Below are positions 58,093 through 64,000 of a stretch of DNA of 64,000 bases, piece after piece. The notes under the pieces were generated by a model that ran no database searches, was not told where the DNA came from, and saw only the letters and a list, made by a program, of their open reading frames with translations. This stretch comes from JAMXLO01 sp963832895 (GTDB taxonomy: Bacteria; Pseudomonadota; Alphaproteobacteria; Acetobacterales; Acetobacteraceae). The stretch covers positions 372,001-436,000 of the forward strand of contig CAWHVQ010000010.1 of assembly GCA_963832895.1 (NCBI GenBank), read 5' to 3'. A program made the translations under genes and the position numbers. Numbering within the stretch: the stretch's first letter is position 1; each line of letters begins with the position of its first letter.

Positions 58093-58535
58093 TGTAGTCG
58101 CTGTCCTATGTTCGCCGCCCGCCCATTTGTTGGGCTTCGGCGTTTAGGATTCTAGGTTCGGCAGACTACTGTGCAGACGTCGCGACTGACGCTGCAACAT
58201 CGCACCACGTTGGAGGTGGATCGCGCGCCTCCTGCGTCGCGTTCGACGCGAGCATCGAAGAAAGAATGCTCTTGAACGGGAGCCGCGGGGCGCCCAATGA
58301 CTGCCGCCTCACCCGCAGGAACGCCGCCCATTCTCACCGAACTGCGCCGCCGCTCGTGGTGGGGTTCGCAACGTGCGAGCGCGCCTCGTCGATGTCATCG
58401 TCGCGCACCGGATCAGCGAAACCCAACCCAGGGGCATTTTCAGGCTTTTCCCGAAAAACCACAGGGCAAATTCCGCCTATGTAATGGAGTGGTCCACAGC
58501 TATGACGTTGATCCGGGGGATCAGGGAGTGGCTGC
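58093..58535 (+). other. Intergenic stretch without a recognisable gene
   Basis: These 443 bases contain open frames on the plus strand, none of which gives a familiar protein. A GGGAG lies just before the possible small gene at 58536. No repeat or hairpin of note is seen. Confidence 0.45.
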
Positions 58536-58748
58536 TTGGCAAAGAGATTGGATTTGCTGCCGGGGGATCGGGCCCCTGCGGCAGCGACGTACTCACTTCA
58601 CAACGATTTCGACAACCCCACTGGGCTCGCGGCCGAGTTCATGGAGGGGGAGTCGCTTGCGTATGCACCACGGGGCTTTGTTTGGTCCTTGTTGATCAGC
58701 GAGGCTAATGACTGGCCCCGCTGCCCTCGGATGGAGGCGGCCGCATAA
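58536..58748 (+). CDS. Possible small protein, 70 residues, TTG start
   Basis: A frame opening with TTG at 58536 after GGGAG encodes AKRLDLLPGDRAPAAATYSL, then FDNPTGLAAEFMEGESLAYA and PRGFVWSLL. The layout (G-x-x-AP at the start, a short strand, an APRGFVW end) recalls small YjzC-like proteins of unknown role. The start codon and the lack of a firm family make this uncertain. It lies convergent to the glycosidase gene. Confidence 0.42.
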   Translation: MAKRLDLLPGDRAPAAATYSLHNDFDNPTGLAAEFMEGESLAYAPRGFVWSLLISEANDWPRCPRMEAAA

Positions 58749-58904
58749 TCCGAGGCACCGTAAGGCCGCATCCACGCCCGGTTGCCAGGATTGCTGAATG
58801 TCCGGAATCCACTCCCGACAGGCACTCGTCGGTGCTCCGATGAACGACGCACTTCGGGCCTTATTCGGCCGTGGCAAAGGTCAGGGTTGGAACGGAACGG
58901 GGCC

Positions 58905-60194
58905 TCATTCCGAACTCCCACCACTGACGTCAACGCCCCTCAGCATCAAATACACCGCCGCCGTCCACGAAAACTCCACCCCACCAATCCCCGCGCCGTC
59001 ACGCGGATCGAAATATTCTCTGAACCCACCCTGCGCGATCATCTGCGCGGTCGCGTCACGCAGTTCAGCCGCGAGCGCCGGCTCCCCCGATCCGGCAAAC
59101 CCTTCCGCAATCATCCAATTCACCACCGCCCAGACGGGACCGCGCCAGTAACGCAGGGGCTCGAAGCGCTTGTCGTCGGGGGCGGTGGAGGGCACGGCGT
59201 AGCGCACCTGCGCGGTCCAGCGGCGCAACACTGCCGCCATCGCCTGCACCTGTGCTGCGGAGGCGGCGCCGGAGAATAGCGGCAGCAGGCCGGCCGAGGT
59301 CGGTGCATCGATCAGCGCGTCACTGACCAGATCGAAGGAGAGGAACTGGCCGCGCGCGCCGCTCCACAAGCGTCCGAGCGCGCGTTCCTTCCGCAGGACC
59401 CGCGCCTCGATCTCCGCCACATCGCCAGGGGCTCCAAAGCGTGCGGCTAACGCCTGTAGGTCACGCTCAGCCCGCAGCAGGATCGCGTTGGTGGCGATGT
59501 CGATCACCTTGAACGGGCTGACCGCAAGCATGCGCTCCGGCTGCCAGCCGCAACCCTGGAACAGATCGACCAGATGGATGAAGCGCTGATACTCCTCCCC
59601 GCGCGGGCGCATCCCTGCCTCCACATGGGATGTGTCACGTCGACGGATCGGCGTGATGGTTTCAACAGGCACGCGCGCCAGCGCCGCATCCCAGGCGGGG
59701 CTGTTGTCCATCCCCGTCTCCCACGGATGGAGGGTGGTCGCGAGGCCGGTGCATTCGGGGTCGCGCGCGTGCTCCCACCAGCGGTGCCAAGCGCGCAGGC
59801 TGGGATAAAGCGAAGCGACGCGCGCTTCAGCCGCAGCGCGGTTGCGCGCCCCGTCCAACAGCCGCCGCACGGTGGTGGCCAGGATCGGCGGCTGGGTGAT
59901 GCCGGATGTGGGAGGATCGTGGCGCACACCCCACACATCCGGACCGGGGAAATAATCGTCTGACGGCGCGTGAAATACGATCTGCGGCACCAGCCCGTCA
60001 TCCCACTGGCCGCGCAGCAGATGCGCGATCTCGGCGAAGGCGCGAGGTTCGTCGAACGTCGCCCATCCCATCGCGACGAAGCCGGAATCCCAGTTCCACT
60101 GGAACGGGTACAGCCGGTCGGTCGGCACGGTGTAGCCGCCGCGGTCATTCGCGCGCAGGACCGCGCGGGCACGCTCGATTAGATCCACGCTCAT
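58905..60194 (-). CDS. GH63-like glycosidase (glucosyl-/mannosylglycerate hydrolase type)
   Basis: This 429-residue protein has the (alpha/alpha)6 barrel of GH63-type hydrolases and of the mannosylglycerate/glucosylglycerate hydrolases. Near the N-terminus is YPFQWNWDSGFVAMGWATFD, the substrate-binding stretch. D163 in ETGMDNSPAWD is the likely general acid, and E393 in FREYFDP (or E407 in GVEFSW) the likely base. There is no signal peptide, so it acts on imported substrate. The ATG overlaps the stop of the ABC ATPase gene as ATGA. It is the last gene of the operon, so the importer most likely brings in its substrate. Confidence 0.82.
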   Translation of the reverse strand: MSVDLIERARAVLRANDRGGYTVPTDRLYPFQWNWDSGFVAMGWATFDEPRAFAEIAHLLRGQWDDGLVPQIVFHAPSDDYFPGPDVWGVRHDPPTSGITQPPILATTVRRLLDGARNRAAAEARVASLYPSLRAWHRWWEHARDPECTGLATTLHPWETGMDNSPAWDAALARVPVETITPIRRRDTSHVEAGMRPRGEEYQRFIHLVDLFQGCGWQPERMLAVSPFKVIDIATNAILLRAERDLQALAARFGAPGDVAEIEARVLRKERALGRLWSGARGQFLSFDLVSDALIDAPTSAGLLPLFSGAASAAQVQAMAAVLRRWTAQVRYAVPSTAPDDKRFEPLRYWRGPVWAVVNWMIAEGFAGSGEPALAAELRDATAQMIAQGGFREYFDPRDGAGIGGVEFSWTAAVYLMLRGVDVSGGSSE

Positions 60195-61237
60195 CCCCCT
60201 TCCAAAGCGAGCCCACTCTCGGCATCCATCCAGGCGATATGCGAGGGCCTCGGCCGCAGCATCACCGTCTCTCCCGCGCGCACGGCGCGGTCGGGCGGAA
60301 TCGCGACGCGCATGCGCTGCCCTTCGGCTTCGCCAGTCAGCAGGATGTGCGGACCGAGCGGCTCGGCCACCTGCACGCGGAAGCTGAAACCGCCATCCGC
60401 CAGTTCCAGATCCTCTGGCCGCACGCCCAGCACCACGCTGCCGTTGGCGCCGTTCGGCGGGGTCAGCGTCAGCGCGCCCAGCCGCACCTCGCCGCCGCTC
60501 ACTGGCAGCTTCAGGAAATTCATCGGTGGATTGCCGACGAAGCCGCCGACGAACACCGTGCGCGGCTTGCGGTAAACCTCGACCGGCGGCGCCATCTGCA
60601 CGATGCGGCCCTCATGCATCACCGCGATGCGGTCGGCGAGACCCATCGCCTCGGTCTGGTCGTGCGTGACGTAGAGCGTGGTGGTTCCCGCCTCCGCCAG
60701 CACGGCTTTCAGCTCGGCGCGCATTTGCAGGCGCAGCAGCGCGTCGAGATTCGACAGCGGCTCATCCATCAGCAGCACCGCCGGCTCGACGGCCAGCGCC
60801 CGCGCCACGGCAACGCGCTGCCGCTGTCCGCCGGACAACTGCGCCGGATAGCGGTCGAGCAGGTGCTCGATCTGCATCAGCTCGGCCGAGCGCTGCACCT
60901 GCCTTGTGATGCGATCGGCAGCAGCCTTCAGCATCTGCAGACCGAACGAGACGTTCTGCCGCACCGTCATGTGCGGAAACACCGCGTAGTTTTGAAAAAC
61001 CATTGCGAGCCCGCGGGAGCGCGGCGGCAGAGCGGAGACGTTGCGGCCGCCGATCAGCACGCGGCCGGATGTCTGCGTCTCCAGCCCGGCGACGATGCGC
61101 AGCAAGGTCGTCTTACCGCAGCCTGACGGGCCGAGCAGCGCGACGAATTCGCCGTCGCGTACGTCAAGCGAGATCTGCTTCAGCGCTTCCACCGCGCCGA
61201 ACTGCTTGCGCACGGCATCGATGCGGATATCGGCCAT
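60191..61237 (-). CDS. ABC sugar transporter ATP-binding protein (MalK/UgpC type)
   Basis: This 348-residue ATPase has Walker A GPSGCGKTT near 36-44, the Q-loop at VFQNYAVFPH near 80, the signature LSGGQRQR near 134, LLMDEPLSNLDA near 157 (Walker B and D-loop), and a C-terminal regulatory (TOBE/MOP) domain from about residue 235. The ATG at 61237 follows GGAGG at 6 bp. It lies 13 bp after the second permease gene and overlaps the glycosidase gene. It powers carbohydrate import. Confidence 0.95.
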   Translation of the reverse strand: MADIRIDAVRKQFGAVEALKQISLDVRDGEFVALLGPSGCGKTTLLRIVAGLETQTSGRVLIGGRNVSALPPRSRGLAMVFQNYAVFPHMTVRQNVSFGLQMLKAAADRITRQVQRSAELMQIEHLLDRYPAQLSGGQRQRVAVARALAVEPAVLLMDEPLSNLDALLRLQMRAELKAVLAEAGTTTLYVTHDQTEAMGLADRIAVMHEGRIVQMAPPVEVYRKPRTVFVGGFVGNPPMNFLKLPVSGGEVRLGALTLTPPNGANGSVVLGVRPEDLELADGGFSFRVQVAEPLGPHILLTGEAEGQRMRVAIPPDRAVRAGETVMLRPRPSHIAWMDAESGLALEGG

Positions 61238-61250
61238 CAGGCTCCTCCGG

Positions 61251-62048
61251 TCATCGGTTGGCGATGCCCCACATCGCGAACAAATAGCGGCGCACGACAA
61301 AGATGAAGACTACGGACGGCAGGATCAGCAGCAGCCCACCGGCGAGCTGCGCCTGCAGCGGGCTTTCCGACAGCACCGAGAGCAGGAAGGCGGTCAGCGT
61401 CTTGTGCCGCACAGTCAGCACGGAGGCCGCGAACACTTCGTTCCAGGAAATGACGAAGGCGAAGATCGCTGTCGCCACCACGCCGGGCAGAGCGAGCGGC
61501 AGCACGATCCGCCGGAACGCCGCGATGCCTGAGCAGCCGAACACCCAGGCGGCTTCCTCCAATTCGCGCGGGATGCCGAGAAACAGGCTGGACGTGACCA
61601 GCACCGCGAAGGGCAGCGCGAGCGCGGTGTGGATCAGCGCAACGCCGAGTGCGGTATCGTAGATGCCGAGCCGCACATAGGTGACGGCGAGCGGCAGCGC
61701 GAGGATGCCGACGGGGAACGCGCGCGTAACCAGGATCAGCAGGCGGTAGGTGTTGGCGCCGCGGAACGCGAACCGCGCCAGCGCGTATCCGGCCGGCGCG
61801 CCGAGCGCGATGGAGAAGATCATGCACAGCGCCGCGACTTCCATGCTGCGCAGCATCGCCGGCCAGATACCCTCTATCGCCAGGAAGGAGGCAAAGCTGT
61901 GCGCTGACCAGGCCAGCGGCCAGAACGGTTTCGGCCACGCGTACACAACATCCGAACCGCCCAGTGCGCCGAGCGCGAGCAGATAGATCGGCACGATCGT
62001 CCATGCGCATAAGAAAACGATGCCGGCGCCGAAGACCGCGCGTTTCAC
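61251..62048 (-). CDS. ABC sugar transporter permease, MalG type
   Basis: This 265-residue inner-membrane protein has six predicted helices and the EAA loop ELEEAAWVFGCSGIAAFRRI near 162-181, which touches the ATPase. The start is a GTG at 62048, which overlaps the stop of the first permease gene (GTGA). Length and position fit the second membrane subunit of CUT1-family sugar importers. Confidence 0.93.
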   Translation of the reverse strand: MKRAVFGAGIVFLCAWTIVPIYLLALGALGGSDVVYAWPKPFWPLAWSAHSFASFLAIEGIWPAMLRSMEVAALCMIFSIALGAPAGYALARFAFRGANTYRLLILVTRAFPVGILALPLAVTYVRLGIYDTALGVALIHTALALPFAVLVTSSLFLGIPRELEEAAWVFGCSGIAAFRRIVLPLALPGVVATAIFAFVISWNEVFAASVLTVRHKTLTAFLLSVLSESPLQAQLAGGLLLILPSVVFIFVVRRYLFAMWGIANR

Positions 62049-62962
62049 GCCGGCTCTCCCGCGCGAGGACGCAGCGCCACCAGATAGATGGCGGTTGCCG
62101 CCAGCGATACCACCATCACGATCACCGCATAGGCGGCCGCAGTGCCGTAATCCTGGTTCTGATTCTGCCAGATGAAGGCCTGGCTGATTAGCACCGGGAA
62201 GTTGGTGCCCCCGATCGCCAGCACGACCGCGAAGGTCTCAAATGCCAACACAGTGCGCAGGATCAGCGCGGTCTGGATCGAAGGGCGAAGCAGAGGAAGC
62301 GTGACGTGGCAAAAGCGCTGCCACGCGGTCGCGCCGAACACGCTGGCGGCTTCCTCGAACTCCTTGGGCACGAGCTGCACGCCCGCCACCAGGATCACGA
62401 ACACGATCGCGGTGGCGCGCCACAGTTCCGCGGTCAGGATGGCGCAGAACAGCACGACAGGTGTTTCGTACGTCAGCCAGCTTTGCGGCCCCGGGATCAC
62501 GCCGAGGTGGAAGAGGATCGTGTTGAGATAGCCTTTGTCGGTGAGGATCGCGAGCCAGACGAGCCCAGCGGCCAGATCGGAGATGCCGAGCGGGATCGAC
62601 CAGATCCACAGAATAAGATCGCGTCCGCGCCTGACGTGGCGCAGCATCATCGACATGCCGAGTGCCAGCGCAAGCTGCACCGGCACCACCACGACCACAA
62701 GCGCAAACGTGTCCTTTGCGGCATCGAAGAAATCAAGGTCGTCCAGGACTTTTCCGAAATTGCCGAAGCCCGCGCCCGCGGATGTGCGGAATGCCAGCGC
62801 GATCGTCTGCACCAGAGGGATGAAGAACAACAGCAGCAGGAAGATCAGCGAGGGGGCGATGAGGATGTACGGGCGTAGGGAGGTTCGGCGGCTCACCCCA
62901 TCCCCGACCGCCTCCGGCAAGGGGAGGGGGCTCTTTGCGGGGGCGGCCGCAGTTTGGCTCAC
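62045..62962 (-). CDS. ABC sugar transporter permease, MalF type
   Basis: This 305-residue inner-membrane protein has a charged N-terminal tail (about 30 residues) and six helices, with the EAA loop EFEEAASVFGATAWQRFCHV near 200-219. It is the first permease after the binding-protein gene (4 bp gap) and is coupled to the second by GTGA. Family: CUT1 importer for di- or oligosaccharides, polyols and glycosides. Confidence 0.93.
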   Translation of the reverse strand: MSQTAAAPAKSPLPLPEAVGDGVSRRTSLRPYILIAPSLIFLLLLFFIPLVQTIALAFRTSAGAGFGNFGKVLDDLDFFDAAKDTFALVVVVVPVQLALALGMSMMLRHVRRGRDLILWIWSIPLGISDLAAGLVWLAILTDKGYLNTILFHLGVIPGPQSWLTYETPVVLFCAILTAELWRATAIVFVILVAGVQLVPKEFEEAASVFGATAWQRFCHVTLPLLRPSIQTALILRTVLAFETFAVVLAIGGTNFPVLISQAFIWQNQNQDYGTAAAYAVIVMVVSLAATAIYLVALRPRAGEPA

Positions 62963-62966
62963 GGCC

Positions 62967-64000
62967 TCACTTCACCTGGCACGTGCCCTGGCTCGGCGGG
63001 TCGGGCGACCAGCAGGGCGCCTTCGCGGCATCGAGCACGTGCTGCATGTCCTGCGCTTCGCGCTGCACCACTTCATGGATGGTTTGACCGCGCAGCACCA
63101 CGCGCTGGAACGTGTCGGTGAAGAGGCGGTCGAACTCGCCACCATGGGAGCCGAGGCCGACCGGCAGCAGTACCGGCTTCGCATCCGGCGCGGCTTGTTG
63201 CTGTGCGACCGCCTGCGCTTCCAGCTTCAAGCCGGCATCGAGGTCCCCGGGAATCGCGACCTTCACAACCGGAAAGAAGCTGGTGACGCGCAGGGTCGTT
63301 ACCTGCGTCTCCGGCTTCAACAGATAGTCTATCACCTGCTTGGCGCCGGCCGCGCTCGTCGCATCTTTCGCCACAGCAAGCCCGACAATGACCGGCATGA
63401 AGCTGCGACCCTTCGGTCCGGCGGGCGCGGGGAAGGCGACGAAATCATTCGGCTGTTTGCGGAACGCGTCCTGCAGCCGCGCGACGTGATCCCAGGCGAT
63501 CCACACATCGCCTGACAGCAGAGGCTCCTGCATGAAGTTGTAGTTGGTGGAATTGGGATTCGCATGCGCCCACAGCGTCTTGAAATCCGCCCACATCGTC
63601 TCAGCGTCAGGCGAGCGGTAGTTCACCACCGTGCCGCCGGTGTAGGACGGCAGCAGATAGCCCTCCAGGAAGCGCGCCATCAGTCCGGTCGGCCCGGCGG
63701 GAAATCCCAGCACGCGCTGCCCGGTCGCCTCTTGCGCGTTCGCCGCCCATTCGCCGAGCTGGCTGTAGGTCAGCGTCTCCAGTGTTGCGCCTTTGGGCAG
63801 ATACTGCAGCGCCTTCTTGCTGGCGGCCATGATATACGTGGCCTGCATCCACGGCACGTACATCAGGTGATCGCCGCCGAGATGCGCAAGCGTCGCGAGA
63901 TTGTCCGGAATGCCGCGCTGCTTCAGCAGTGCCTCCTGATCATCGAGCGGCGCGAGCAAGCCCATCGGCACCAGCGGCGCCAACTCGCCGTGCAGCGCAC
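62967..64000 (-). CDS. ABC sugar transporter substrate-binding protein, 5' end outside the window
   Basis: The frame runs to the window's end, so the N-terminus with its signal peptide lies beyond 64000. The visible 344 residues belong to the family 1 extracellular solute-binding proteins: LGGDHLMYVPWMQATYIMAA, LETLTYSQLGEWAANAQEAT, FMQEPLLSGDVWIAWDHVAR and PAPAGPKGRSFMPVIVGLAV. The C-terminus holds two Cys (APCW and GTCQVK) that could form a disulfide in the periplasm. It is the first gene of the operon with two permeases, the ATPase and the glycosidase. It sets the substrate, likely a glycoside. Confidence 0.9.
   Translation of the reverse strand, partial: ALHGELAPLVPMGLLAPLDDQEALLKQRGIPDNLATLAHLGGDHLMYVPWMQATYIMAASKKALQYLPKGATLETLTYSQLGEWAANAQEATGQRVLGFPAGPTGLMARFLEGYLLPSYTGGTVVNYRSPDAETMWADFKTLWAHANPNSTNYNFMQEPLLSGDVWIAWDHVARLQDAFRKQPNDFVAFPAPAGPKGRSFMPVIVGLAVAKDATSAAGAKQVIDYLLKPETQVTTLRVTSFFPVVKVAIPGDLDAGLKLEAQAVAQQQAAPDAKPVLLPVGLGSHGGEFDRLFTDTFQRVVLRGQTIHEVVQREAQDMQHVLDAAKAPCWSPDPPSQGTCQVK

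Noticed and set aside
58373..58708. A 111-residue plus-strand frame in the stretch before the glycosidase gene
   Set aside because: Composition is unlike a protein and it conflicts with the better supported frame at 58536-58748.

Overview
The window is GC-rich alphaproteobacterial DNA, most likely from the Acetobacteraceae or a near relative. Three things support this: the uvrD-prmA-aminopeptidase P gene order, an alphaproteobacterial-type LexA box (GAAC-N7-GAAC) upstream of dinB, and a CIRCE operator in the CTGGCAC...GAGTGCTAA form upstream of groESL. The family assignment is inference. There are no rRNA or tRNA genes and no CRISPR array.

The DNA is a mosaic of intact catabolic and transport genes set among many remnants. 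Bases 1-4300: end of an SDR gene, MetE and integrase remnants, a nitrate/sulfonate/taurine-type ABC transporter on the minus strand, and a molybdopterin dehydrogenase remnant. Bases 4130-11000: a small membrane ORF, an LssY-like membrane protein, an N-acyl-D-amino-acid-deacylase-like amidohydrolase with an internal Rieske [2Fe-2S] domain, a chrA remnant, and an orphan xanthine-dehydrogenase-type large subunit. Bases 11400-17520: a cupin, a PEP mutase/isocitrate lyase-family gene split by an intact IS630-family element, a zinc-independent reductase, a carboxymuconolactone-decarboxylase-like protein and a frameshifted flavin oxidase. Bases 17600-27650: integrase, IS701, IS66 and pRiA4b-ORF3 remnants around an S9 peptidase, a cPLA2-like lipase, a TauD dioxygenase and small secreted proteins. 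Bases 27800-31750: housekeeping genes uvrD (destroyed), prmA and aminopeptidase P. Bases 32500-48650: metallo-hydrolases, SDRs, a gentisate-dioxygenase-like cupin, a Baeyer-Villiger-type monooxygenase and an M20 hydrolase, around groESL and dinB. Bases 48650-58750: selO, an MFS transporter, GFA, an amidohydrolase, a frameshifted ThDP enzyme and an IS5/RND-pump fusion remnant. Bases 58900-64000: one tight minus-strand operon with a sugar ABC importer and a GH63-like glycosidase, apparently for uptake and hydrolysis of a glycoside such as glucosyl- or mannosylglycerate.

Two features stand out. The first is the Rieske domain inside the amidohydrolase at 5566-7581. The second is a run of at least six otherwise full-length genes (including groES) each broken by exactly one surplus base, four of them in a short homopolymer. 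This means either active gene decay or systematic read error, and it decides how many of the pseudogenes are real. The many transposase and integrase scraps show that transfer and decay did take place here regardless.
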